A stretch of 64,000 nucleotides of DNA from CAYPNF01 sp964411985 (GTDB taxonomy: Bacteria; Verrucomicrobiota; Verrucomicrobiia; Limisphaerales; J093). Position 1 is the first letter of the stretch, and the number at the start of each line of letters is the position of its first letter. The stretch is taken from the NCBI GenBank assembly GCA_964411985.1, contig CAYPNF010000042.1, positions 1 through 64,000 on the forward strand, in the 5' to 3' direction. Of this stretch, positions 28,324-36,208 are shown in pieces. The position numbers and the translations under genes are program-made. The notes under the pieces were generated by a model. That model made no database searches, was not told the origin of the DNA, and worked only from the letters and a program-made list of their open reading frames with translations.

Positions 28324-29003
28324 GGAAGCCTAGAATCTGGCTTGCTGGGGGCCTGGTCCTTTTGGGGGCCATGGCCCTTGGCCTATTGTACCAGCAGCAC
28401 GAGCGGATCCTCGCCTTGAAGCGCGAAATCGTCGTGCGGAGTGAGGGTCTGCCGAAGCAGCAGGCCAAGCAGGTGGCACTCCCCAAGCCAAGCGTTGTCA
28501 ACGCGACGCATCAACCGCTCACTGCCGCCGAAAGCCTGGAGCGGCTCAAACTCCGGGCCGAGTTCACCCAGCTCAAACAACAGAATGGGGACCTGGCTGA
28601 GTATGAACGCTGGAATCGCAGCCTGGCTGAGCAGGTCAAAGCGCTCGGCATCAAATCCCCCCGCAGCGATAGCCGGCCTGATAGGCCGTTCATCCCCACA
28701 AAAGAGGTGCGAATGCTGGGCACCTCGGGGCCGGAAGAAGCATTCCAGTCCTTCGTCTACGCCCTGGTTCATAGGGACACCAATGTGCTCGGGCAGGTCA
28801 CCGGGCCCGCGATGCTCGAGTCCATTATGAAAGACTCGCAGCTGTTTGAGAAAGCGAATATCCCCGAGGCTTTCCAAATCCGAAGAATCACTCGCGGGGA
28901 GGATCACGCGGAACTGGAGATCGCCATCAAGGTCAAGAACGAGGAGAATACGGAGAGCGTGAGCTTGGAACTCGTGGATGGCGGGTGGAGAATGAAAGAG
29001 TAA
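28320..29003 (+). CDS. Single-pass membrane protein downstream of the sigma operon
   Basis: 227 residues. An N-terminal membrane helix (LAGGLVLLGAMALGLLYQQH) is followed by a coiled coil and a C-terminal domain of about 100 residues (TSGPEEAFQSFVYALVHRDTNVL and on), which looks like an NTF2-like or DUF4878-like fold. It overlaps the preceding gene by ATGA, so it belongs to the same operon. It may be an extracytoplasmic sensor or target of the sigma system; the function is unknown. Confidence 0.65.
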   Translation: MRKPRIWLAGGLVLLGAMALGLLYQQHERILALKREIVVRSEGLPKQQAKQVALPKPSVVNATHQPLTAAESLERLKLRAEFTQLKQQNGDLAEYERWNRSLAEQVKALGIKSPRSDSRPDRPFIPTKEVRMLGTSGPEEAFQSFVYALVHRDTNVLGQVTGPAMLESIMKDSQLFEKANIPEAFQIRRITRGEDHAELEIAIKVKNEENTESVSLELVDGGWRMKE

Positions 29004-29051
29004 AACGACCTCCTTTCCTGATCGGCCGCAGAAACCACTCCGAACCAGCCA

Positions 29052-30284
29052 TCAACTCCGACCGGACTTGCCTGGGCGTCTGAGCTTGGGCAGGGCAGGA
29101 ATCAGCAGCTTTCGAGCTTCCACCAGAAGCCCTTCCAGCCGCGCCCTCAGAATCCCGGTGAGTTTTCGATAGCGAGGCATTTCGAGGGCTGCTGCCACCA
29201 GAAGTTGCACCATCGCCTCCACATCGTCCAAAGACACAAACTCAGCCTGAATCGTCTTCTGAGGGCCGCAGTTGTGGTAATTGCCCAGAGCCACGCATAC
29301 ACCCGTCGAAATGTACCCGTATTCCTGGTAGGCCGTCGCCTCGCAGGTGCCCCCGCTCATAAGGGCACGCTGAAACTGGAACTGAGGATCCGCTTTCTGA
29401 ACCTCGGCCGCCACCTCCGCTAGAAAACGGGTCGCGCCTGAGTCAAAAGTGGATGCCCGGTCTCCTACCCGCAGGATCACTCCCTTGCCCATGGACACAG
29501 GTGGCATTTCTTTGCTGGTTTCCAGAGAGATCACCAACGCCTTCTTGGGCAATTCCCGCTCCGACGCCAGGGCCAGCGCACCGTAGAAACCCACTTCCTC
29601 CGCTCGCGAGAGAACTCCGATCACGTTGACCTTGGCCCGACGACGCTTCAATTCGATCAAGGTGGCCAGCACGGAGGCGCAGCCAACCAAGTCATCGCAC
29701 GCGCGCGCCAAGAGTCGGCGCTGGCGAACCTCGCACGGTTCCACATCCCAAACCGCAAATTGAGGCAAACCCCGCATTGGTTCTGCCGTGCGCAACACAT
29801 ATTCCTTTCCCTCAAGTTTGCGAGCGACCCGCGCGGGAATCCCTCCCGGCATGAGACGCACTGCCAAACCCTTGCGAAAATGGTCGTCGGGCACTCCTCC
29901 CAGGAACTTTGCCTGCCACTCCCGGTCCCCGATCTGCCCCAAGATTTTGAAGCCCGGATGGTCCATGTGGGCCGCCAAGACGAGTGGACGATTCCCCGAC
30001 GCTCGATTGAGCCGGATGAACACATTCCCGAAGCGGTCGAGGTCATACTCCAGCCGGCTTTGGCGGCAGATCGCTAGCACCTCCTCGCGCACGGCGTGCT
30101 CGTGCCCAGGTGCGGTAGGGATCTCCAACAACCGCTGCGCGATCTTCAAAACCGACTTCCTCGGCGCCGCACTCAGACGGAGTTCCAATCGGGTTGGGTG
30201 CGCTTCTGACTTACCTCGCTTCCCGCGGCTCACCCCCACCACCCCCGAAGCGATCCAGTTCCGACGTTCATGCGCTTGACTCAT
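29052..30284 (-). CDS. M42 family metallo-aminopeptidase (glutamyl aminopeptidase/endoglucanase-like)
   Basis: About 410 residues from the first ATG; the first 45 residues are poorly conserved-looking and a later start is possible. The dimetal site is complete: His in VLAAHMDHPGF, Asp in LARACDDLVGC, the EE pair in VLSRAEEVGFYG, Glu in ISLETSKE and His in LGNYHNCGPQ. This is the M42 tetrahedral aminopeptidase family, which trims peptides in the cytoplasm. It is convergent with the sigma operon and no neighbour suggests a specific substrate. Confidence 0.9.
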   Translation of the reverse strand: MSQAHERRNWIASGVVGVSRGKRGKSEAHPTRLELRLSAAPRKSVLKIAQRLLEIPTAPGHEHAVREEVLAICRQSRLEYDLDRFGNVFIRLNRASGNRPLVLAAHMDHPGFKILGQIGDREWQAKFLGGVPDDHFRKGLAVRLMPGGIPARVARKLEGKEYVLRTAEPMRGLPQFAVWDVEPCEVRQRRLLARACDDLVGCASVLATLIELKRRRAKVNVIGVLSRAEEVGFYGALALASERELPKKALVISLETSKEMPPVSMGKGVILRVGDRASTFDSGATRFLAEVAAEVQKADPQFQFQRALMSGGTCEATAYQEYGYISTGVCVALGNYHNCGPQKTIQAEFVSLDDVEAMVQLLVAAALEMPRYRKLTGILRARLEGLLVEARKLLIPALPKLRRPGKSGRS

Positions 30285-30792
30285 AATCCCCTTGATTACA
30301 TCGCCTGTCCCTTTTCGAAAAGAAGAATGCCCGCGTTGGGAACTATTTGGGGACAGGCATTAATGAGGAGGCAACGCGACTTTCGGCTGAACCACCCTCA
30401 GTTAGTTCACAAACAATTACACAGGAATAGGATAGGATGGTCAATTCGGGTTAGCTTCATGTGCCCGAGCCACTCGCGGATTAGGGGACAGGTCATGAAG
30501 ATCGGTGCTGATGCAGATTCCTGCCGACGACTCCATTCGGCTCGAGACGTGGATCCATCAGGGTCTGTCCCCGCTTTCCAGAAGTGAGAGGAGGGTGCTG
30601 GCTACACTGTCTGTCCCTAAAGCGGCCAGCGGTTCTTGGGGAGAGCAAGTGGCGAACCTCCGCAGTCATCGCAGCTATCGCAGTCGATACCCTAGAGGCC
30701 ATACAAAACCTATATGTTTTGTAGGAGAGGTAGGGGTCCAGCTGCGACAACTGCGACGACTGCGGAATGCAGCTCGACTCGGGCAACAATCC
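30285..30792. repeat. 508-base gene-free region built of inverted repeats
   Basis: No gene fits. Short GGGACAGG-type words recur in both orientations: GCCTGTCCC at 30303-30311 pairs with GGGACAGGC at 30350-30358, GGGGACAG at 30484-30491 pairs with CTGTCCCC at 30565-30572, and CTGTCCCT occurs at 30611-30618. These resemble REP-like hairpins associated with RAYT/Y1 transposases, but no transposase gene is present. A larger hairpin follows at 30661-30765. Confidence 0.55.
30661..30765. repeat. About 105-base imperfect inverted repeat with A+T-rich hairpin core
   Basis: The left arm holds CGCAGTCATCGCAGCTATCG and the right arm CGACAACTGCGACGACTGCG, roughly reverse complements. The core is a perfect 8-base stem, TACAAAAC at 30702-30709 and GTTTTGTA at 30716-30723, with loop CTATAT. 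It could be a miniature mobile element or a terminator-like structure near the end of the aminotransferase gene. Confidence 0.55.
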
Positions 30793-32124
30793 CTACCCCT
30801 GGCCACGGGCTGCCCGGCCTAAGCGCTCGATTCCGGCTTCGATTTCCGCCCGCTTGGCGGAGCCGAAACTCAGGCGCAGTTCGTGGTCGGGGGCACGCCG
30901 AGTGGGGTCTTCGGCGTAGCAGAGACGGCCCGGGACATAAAACACACCCTGGTCCAAGGCTCGCCGGAAGAACTTGGAGCTCACGCCGCTGCGCACCCGC
31001 TGAGGCAGCGTGGCCCAGACATAAAGGCCACCCCCCGGAAAAGCCCAGGAGATTTCTAGTCCCGAAAGGTGCACCACCATCGCTTGAATCATCCAAGCAG
31101 CCTTTCGGGCGTAACGTTCGCACAATCGCGCGACGTGTTTTTTATAAACGCCCGTTTCCAACGCGGCCAACATCAAGTGCTGCAATAGGTTGCTCGTCCC
31201 GAAATCGTGACTCCCTTTGAGCCGCAACACAGGCTGCCTTATGGCTGGTGGTAGCCACCCATATCCCACCCGGACCCCGGTAGCGAACGGCTTGCTGTAG
31301 GTACTGGTGTAGATCACCCGATCCTTGGCTCCGTCCAGGACGAGGCTGGAGGGGATATCCCCGCCCGAAAAGCGCAACTCCCGATACGCGGCATCCTCCA
31401 GAAGGTAGATCCGGTGCCCGGCTTTCTCTTCGTACCGCCGCAAGAGCTTCAGGGCCGCCTTCTTTTTGGCGAAGCTCGTTGTCCTACCGGTCGGGTTTTG
31501 GAAGTAAGAGACGAGGTAGAGTAACTTCAGCCGGTGCAATTGCCCTTTCTTTCGTAAACTCTCCAACACCTCCTCTAGAGCGAGGAGGTCCAAGCCATCC
31601 GTCTGCATCCGGATGCCGCGGCACTCCACCCCGTGGCTCTGGAGAATGCCGAGGTAAACGAAATAGGTGGGATCCTCCACCAGAACGAGATCCCCCACAT
31701 CGCACAAGGCTTCTGTGACCAAGTAAAGCAACTGCTGGGAGCCGTGGGTCATGACCAGTCGATCCGGGTGGTAAAGGGATCGATCCGGTTCGGCTGATCT
31801 TCGGAGGCCTTCGAACTTCACAGCTTGCTGCAGGGCAGACTGATCCAGGTGGAATAGGTGGTCTGCCGTCCGTTGACGCAGCTCGGGCAGGCCCGGCGTG
31901 CTGCCGTATTGCAGCGAGGCCTGTCCGCGTTGATGAGTACGCAAGAGCCTATCCAGCAAATGTTTCGATTCCTTTACCGGCAACGTTTCCCAGTCGGTAA
32001 ATCCTGCGGCTAAGCTGATCAGCTGCGGTTGCGCGAGTGCAAGGCTCATCAGCCAGCTAATGGGCGGTTCCTGGGTCCGGAGACCCACTTGCGACAATCC
32101 GCGAACGTCCTGCTTCGGTGTCAT
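30793..32124 (-). CDS. PLP-dependent class I/II aminotransferase (2-aminoadipate/aromatic type)
   Basis: About 443 residues from the ATG at 32124; a longer start at 32163 reaches into G+C-rich non-coding text. The PLP lysine lies in YTSTYSKPFATGVRVGYG. Other fold-type I marks are YGSTPGLPELRQ, MTHGSQQLLYLV, LVSYFQNPTGRTTS and the C-terminal Arg in HELRLSFGS. The family includes LysN-like 2-aminoadipate and multi-substrate aminotransferases. There is no N-terminal GntR domain, so it is not a MocR regulator. It is a single-gene unit. Confidence 0.88.
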   Translation of the reverse strand: MTPKQDVRGLSQVGLRTQEPPISWLMSLALAQPQLISLAAGFTDWETLPVKESKHLLDRLLRTHQRGQASLQYGSTPGLPELRQRTADHLFHLDQSALQQAVKFEGLRRSAEPDRSLYHPDRLVMTHGSQQLLYLVTEALCDVGDLVLVEDPTYFVYLGILQSHGVECRGIRMQTDGLDLLALEEVLESLRKKGQLHRLKLLYLVSYFQNPTGRTTSFAKKKAALKLLRRYEEKAGHRIYLLEDAAYRELRFSGGDIPSSLVLDGAKDRVIYTSTYSKPFATGVRVGYGWLPPAIRQPVLRLKGSHDFGTSNLLQHLMLAALETGVYKKHVARLCERYARKAAWMIQAMVVHLSGLEISWAFPGGGLYVWATLPQRVRSGVSSKFFRRALDQGVFYVPGRLCYAEDPTRRAPDHELRLSFGSAKRAEIEAGIERLGRAARGQG

Positions 32125-32163
32125 AAAGCGGCCAAGAATGGCCCAGAGCCCTAAAAACCGCAA

Positions 32164-32424
32164 TCCAGCACCGCATTCAATCTAGGAGGAGGAAGTGGGA
32201 CTGACAGGATGAACAAGATGAACAGGATGAAGAGCAGGCGATGATGCAACCATTCAAATCCCATCCTGTAAATCCTGTGCACCCTGTCCAATCTCACCGG
32301 TCTTTTCCATCCCTTGCCGAGGGGTGGTGTCTCCTGGGGGGTGGGACGGCTGGGTTCGACGCCTCGGCGAGGCATCGACCACCAGAATTGGTTGAACCTT
32401 TTTGCGGCGCTCGCCTTCCACTCC
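32164..32424. repeat. Intergenic region with repeat family A (copy 1)
   Basis: At 32203-32231 the text is a chain of ACAGGATGA-type units, and at 32255-32290 the reverse-complement chain (CATCCTGTAAATCCTGTGC and on). The same layout recurs at 51024-51109 and 51406-51493. The remainder is G+C-rich with no gene. Confidence 0.6.
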
Positions 32425-33069
32425 ATGATGCAGCATAGTGCCTCCACAACCTCGGCCCTGGCCGAACCCGTCTGCACCATGGAACAAAGTGCGCCACAGC
32501 GGCCTGGAGAATCGGTTCCTCTGGAATCGGAGTTGTCACTCGTAGGCGCGGTGGAAGCAGCCAGGGGCGGTGACGCGGATGCCTGGACCGTTCTGCGCCA
32601 ACGGTATCAGTTACCCCTCTACACGTTCGTCTGCGAGTTGGTCCGTAATCCTGAAACCGCCTTGGACGTGGTGCAGGAGACGTTCATCAACGCAATCCGC
32701 TACCTGCCAACCCTTCGCGAAAACGGCAAGTTTGGCTCCTGGTTGTTCAGCATCGCCCGCCAGAAATGCACCCACCACTGGCGTCGACCCAATCCTTCCG
32801 AACCCGGGGAAGAACCCGATCTCCAGGACCAGCCGGACCAGGGACTCAACCCGCGCGAATGGTTGATCGCCCAGGAACAGGAGGAGGCTTTCCTTGCGGG
32901 TCTGCAGAAGCTCGCGGAGCCACACCGGGAAGTCGTGCTCCTGCACTGCCTGGAAGAGTTCAGTCTTGAGGAAATAGCTCAGATCACCCAAACCCCGCTA
33001 GGGACCGTGAAGTCCCGTCTGCACTACGCCCGTCGATCTTTGCGCACCGAAATGGAGGCTCGATCATGA
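32425..33069 (+). CDS. ECF RNA polymerase sigma factor
   Basis: About 214 residues from the ATG at 32425; ATGs at 32428 and 32479 also fit and no ribosome binding site decides between them. Region 2 is in LPLYTFVCELVRNPETALDVV and QETFINAIRYLPTL, and region 4 in VVLLHCLEEFSLEEIAQIT and GTVKSRLHYARRSL. The stop overlaps the ATG of a small membrane protein as ATGA, the usual layout for a sigma/anti-sigma pair. Confidence 0.88.
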   Translation: MMQHSASTTSALAEPVCTMEQSAPQRPGESVPLESELSLVGAVEAARGGDADAWTVLRQRYQLPLYTFVCELVRNPETALDVVQETFINAIRYLPTLRENGKFGSWLFSIARQKCTHHWRRPNPSEPGEEPDLQDQPDQGLNPREWLIAQEQEEAFLAGLQKLAEPHREVVLLHCLEEFSLEEIAQITQTPLGTVKSRLHYARRSLRTEMEARS

Positions 33070-33464
33070 AAACGCCCAGGGAAATTCTCTTACGCCAACA
33101 CGAGCCCATGCAGGCCCGCCTGGACGAGGCCTGTCGGACAGTCCAAGCCGAGACCTTGCGCAACGTCACGGCTGCACCATCAAAACGGAGATCGGCTGAC
33201 GGCCCCTCGTTCTTTGGCCTACTATGGCAGGAGCTGTTTTGGACGGTTCGCTGGACTTGGGCCGGTTTTGCAGTCGTGTGGACACTGGTTGTATCGGTCA
33301 ACCTGGCCATCTCGGACAAACCTAGGGTGCTTCCGGCTGAAGCCTTTGCCGACTTTTCGACGCTGCTGGGTGCTCTTGAAACATCGGAGCGGCCACGCTC
33401 TCTCCAGCAGCCTGCTTCGCCTTCCCAAACACTGCGGCCAAGCTCCATGGCCACCAACGTTTGA
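33066..33464 (+). CDS. Small single-pass membrane protein, candidate anti-sigma factor
   Basis: 132 residues. The N-terminal half is soluble and charged (EILLRQHEPMQARLDEACR), and one membrane helix lies at about residues 62-80 (WTWAGFAVVWTLVVSVNLAI). The short C-terminal tail is low-complexity. No zinc anti-sigma motif is visible. The 4-base ATGA overlap with the sigma gene and the topology support an anti-sigma role, but sequence alone does not show it. Confidence 0.6.
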   Translation: MKTPREILLRQHEPMQARLDEACRTVQAETLRNVTAAPSKRRSADGPSFFGLLWQELFWTVRWTWAGFAVVWTLVVSVNLAISDKPRVLPAEAFADFSTLLGALETSERPRSLQQPASPSQTLRPSSMATNV

Positions 33465-33494
33465 TCCATCCGTATCTCCGCATCTCCCGTCGCT

Positions 33495-34991
33495 ATGCAA
33501 AACGTCAATCCCGATTCAGCACCAGTGACTCCCTCGGCCACTCCTAGATCCGGCCTGCGCCTGGCCCTACGGATCGTACGCTGGCTGTTCCTAGGGGCGG
33601 TGGCGCTCGTCAGCGTGGCGGCTCTGTGGGTCACCTGGCAAAACTGGCGCGGCAAGGCGGAATGGGAGGCATGCAAGGAAGAGATGAAAGCCCGGAACGA
33701 GCCTCTCGATCTGGCCGTGGTGATGGGGGACCCGGCTCCGGACGATCAGAATTTCGCCATGATCCCGCTCCTGGTGGAAGCGGCCAACGCGGCGCAGAAA
33801 CAGATTCCTCTGGGACTCTTCGCCTGGAGGGACCACGGTGAGACCAATCTCGGTGCGTGGCGCCAGGGTCAGTTCGCAGACCTTGCCACCTATCAAAAGG
33901 CGCTTCGCAGCCTGACCAACGGCCTTACGCCTGACATCCAAGCGCTACAGGCACGACCACCAGGCACCCCAGGGGCGGACTTCCTTTTCTTGCTCTCCCG
34001 CAACGATGCAGAGCTTCGGCAAGTGCGACAGGGACTGGATCTGCCCCGGGTAGACTTCAATTACCGGCAGGGGATTCCCTCCGGCACGCTCATGCCGAAG
34101 ATCGTGGTCCTGAAGCAACTCACAGGCGCCTATCGGATCGGAGCCTTGGCCTATCTGGCGGAGAACCAGTCCAGTGCAGCGTTGGAGCTGATTCGCGACG
34201 CACTGCGGTTGAGCGACACATTGAAGAAACAGCCGGTATTGATCACCGAACTCGTGCGACTGGCTATGCTCAACCACGCCCTGCAACCTGTATGGGAAGG
34301 GCTTGCCCGGCATCAGTGGAACGACGACCAACTCCAACAACTGGGCCGATGGTTAGGGGAGGTCAACTGCGTCGAAGATGCCGCCCGCGCCTATCGCGGG
34401 GAACGAGCCCTAAGCTTGACGCTGCTCAACGCCGTCCCCGCACCTCAGACCGTTCCCCCCGTACAAGGCTTGAACGCCGAACCTCCCCCGCTGCCCCGAT
34501 TCTGGCCGTGGCGCTACCAGAATCTGACCGGCATCGCGCGCATGTTTCAGGATCAGATCCTTGTGGTCTATTCTCCGACCAACCGAACGGTGGATCTTCA
34601 AAAGAAGAAGGAAATGGACCGAAGGAACGACGCCGCGATCAAGAGTTGGGCTCCGTCGCTGGTGTTTGCCCGCATGCTCTACCCGGCCCTGGCCAATGCC
34701 GCGTATCAGGTGGCATCGACTCAGGCTTCGTTCCACCTCGCCACCATCGCCGTCGCCCTGGAGCGTCATCTTCTGGCCAAAGGCCAATACCCGGAGCGCC
34801 TTGAGGAACTGGTCCCGACTTTCCTACCTTCTGTGCCGGTGGATCCCCTGACCGCAAAGCCACCTACGTATCAACTGATCAGTGCCAAACGGTTTGAGCT
34901 CTCCGCCACCACCGAGTCCAAGCCGCAGATCTCCTCCAAGAAGCCGAAAGAGGACTCCATAAGATGGATCTACCCGGAGATCGGGAAGTAA
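33495..34991 (+). CDS. Membrane-anchored protein of unknown function (intact paralog of the pseudogene at 6769-7823)
   Basis: 498 residues. A membrane helix at about 20-45 (WLFLGAVALVSVAALWVTW) is followed by a helical periplasmic region. The C-terminal part has VALERHLLAKGQYPERLEEL and PVDPLTAKPPTYQLI, a module resembling the C-terminal region of type II secretion pseudopilins (Gly-x-x-Pro-x-x-Leu-x-x-Leu-Val followed by a short strand pair). It lies 30 bases after the candidate anti-sigma gene, so it is probably the third gene of that operon. It may be an extracytoplasmic sensor or effector of the sigma system. Confidence 0.7.
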   Translation: MQNVNPDSAPVTPSATPRSGLRLALRIVRWLFLGAVALVSVAALWVTWQNWRGKAEWEACKEEMKARNEPLDLAVVMGDPAPDDQNFAMIPLLVEAANAAQKQIPLGLFAWRDHGETNLGAWRQGQFADLATYQKALRSLTNGLTPDIQALQARPPGTPGADFLFLLSRNDAELRQVRQGLDLPRVDFNYRQGIPSGTLMPKIVVLKQLTGAYRIGALAYLAENQSSAALELIRDALRLSDTLKKQPVLITELVRLAMLNHALQPVWEGLARHQWNDDQLQQLGRWLGEVNCVEDAARAYRGERALSLTLLNAVPAPQTVPPVQGLNAEPPPLPRFWPWRYQNLTGIARMFQDQILVVYSPTNRTVDLQKKKEMDRRNDAAIKSWAPSLVFARMLYPALANAAYQVASTQASFHLATIAVALERHLLAKGQYPERLEELVPTFLPSVPVDPLTAKPPTYQLISAKRFELSATTESKPQISSKKPKEDSIRWIYPEIGK

Positions 34992-35095
34992 CCCATGCCT
35001 AGCAGCGCTGGAATGTCACGGCCTGTGGGGACGCTCTGAAAACAGGCATCCGAATCTCGCTTGATTTCCTGCAAATGTTGGAGATTTTGTAGGAC

Positions 35096-35329
35096 ATGAG
35101 AAAGGTCACCGCCAGGGAGTTTCAAAAGCAGTTTGGGAAGGTGGCAAAGCAGCTGGCTGAAGGGCAGACCATCCAGGTCACCAACCACGGCAAACCCCTT
35201 GGTTTCTTTACCAAAGCCGCGCCGAAGAAAACCAAGATGCCGGATTTTCTCTCCAACCTGCAGTATCCCGGAGCCGACCCGCTGCTGGGCGAACAGATCC
35301 TCAAGGAGTTCCATGCCAGCCTATCTTGA
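35096..35329 (+). CDS. Phd/YefM-type antitoxin
   Basis: 77 residues. The N-terminal TAREFQKQFGKVAKQLAEGQ followed by VTNHGKPLGFFTK is the DNA-binding fold of Phd/YefM antitoxins; the C-terminal tail would wrap the toxin. The toxin frame begins 17 bases before this stop. Because that toxin is truncated, this may be an orphan antitoxin. Confidence 0.8.
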   Translation: MRKVTAREFQKQFGKVAKQLAEGQTIQVTNHGKPLGFFTKAAPKKTKMPDFLSNLQYPGADPLLGEQILKEFHASLS

Positions 35330-35444
35330 CGCGGGTTTCGTGATCACCACGATCATCCCCACCCATGGCTCCAGCACAGCAAACCAAGTCCTGCGGACAC
35401 CGAACGCTCCGGTCGCTCTGAACGTTCTCCCTGAATCTCCGTGA
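35313..35444 (+). pseudogene. Truncated PIN-domain toxin (VapC-like remnant)
   Basis: The ATG at 35313 is preceded by AAGGAG and overlaps the end of the antitoxin gene. The first 30 residues (MPAYLDAGFVITTII and on) match the start of a PIN RNase, including the first catalytic Asp in YLDAG. The frame stops after 43 residues, where PIN proteins usually have about 130, and the remaining acidic residues are absent. The following bases belong to the end of a minus-strand methyltransferase gene, so the rest of the toxin was lost. The product should be inactive. Confidence 0.65.
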
Positions 35445-35446
35445 GC

Positions 35447-36208
35447 CTACCGAGCGGAGCCCCTGTCCTCCTCAGGAGAGGAGTGTCTTCTTCCTCCCAA
35501 CAACGCCAGTTCGAAGACCTTGAAGAAACAGTCCACGTCCTGAAAACCTATCTCTCGCAACCATTGGCACTGCAGCTCCACCGGGGCCAGAATGTTCTCC
35601 TTCTTGTCGGGCCGATTGTAATAGGCATTCGCGATGGCCGGGCGAGTCGATGCGGAACCGGCGCGGTGATGAAACTCGTGAAGGTGATCAACAAAGAAAT
35701 CGTCAAAGAGATCCTGCCCTGCCGGCGTCGCCGACGAAACGTGCTCCAAATTCAGGAATACACCTCCCGGACTCAGCAGATCGAAGATCTCGGCATAGAG
35801 CGCCCGTTTCCGCGCATCAGGCTGGTGGTGGATGGAGAACCCGGAAATCACCACGTTGAACGGTTCGTGACCCCGGATGCACTCCAGCCACTGGGAGGTT
35901 GAGAAATCTCCCCTTGAGATCGTGGCATTCCCCATCTCCGCCAGCTTATGACGTGCAGCCGCCAACATGGGCTCGGAAAAGTCCACGAAATGGCAATGAG
36001 CCCCCGGGAACAGGGAAAGAAGGAATCCTCCTAGAATCCCATCCCCACAGCCAAGATCGAGAAGCGACTTTGGGTTGGCACACCACAGCTGCACGATTTT
36101 GCCAATCACTGCGAATTGGAGCTGCGCCCCCGGGATAGCCCCTCGGACGCCTTCCAGAAAGACCTTGGACAGTTCCTCCGTTTGCCACTCACTGGTCTGT
36201 TTTGTCAT
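35447..36208 (-). CDS. SAM-dependent methyltransferase (class I)
   Basis: 253 residues. The SAM-binding motif I is LLDLGCGDGILGGF, and motif II/post-I is in CHFVDFSEPMLAAAR. A later VVISGFSIHHQPDARKRALYA matches the region after the active site of small-molecule or lipid methyltransferases of the TrmB/UbiE-like group. The acceptor is not readable. Its ATG overlaps the stop of the upstream hydrolase gene as ATGA, so the two form an operon. Confidence 0.85.
   Translation of the reverse strand: MTKQTSEWQTEELSKVFLEGVRGAIPGAQLQFAVIGKIVQLWCANPKSLLDLGCGDGILGGFLLSLFPGAHCHFVDFSEPMLAAARHKLAEMGNATISRGDFSTSQWLECIRGHEPFNVVISGFSIHHQPDARKRALYAEIFDLLSPGGVFLNLEHVSSATPAGQDLFDDFFVDHLHEFHHRAGSASTRPAIANAYYNRPDKKENILAPVELQCQWLREIGFQDVDCFFKVFELALLGGRRHSSPEEDRGSAR

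Noticed and set aside
30270..30587. A 105-codon frame in the repeat-rich gap
   Set aside because: No ribosome binding site or protein pattern, and it consists of inverted repeat sequence.
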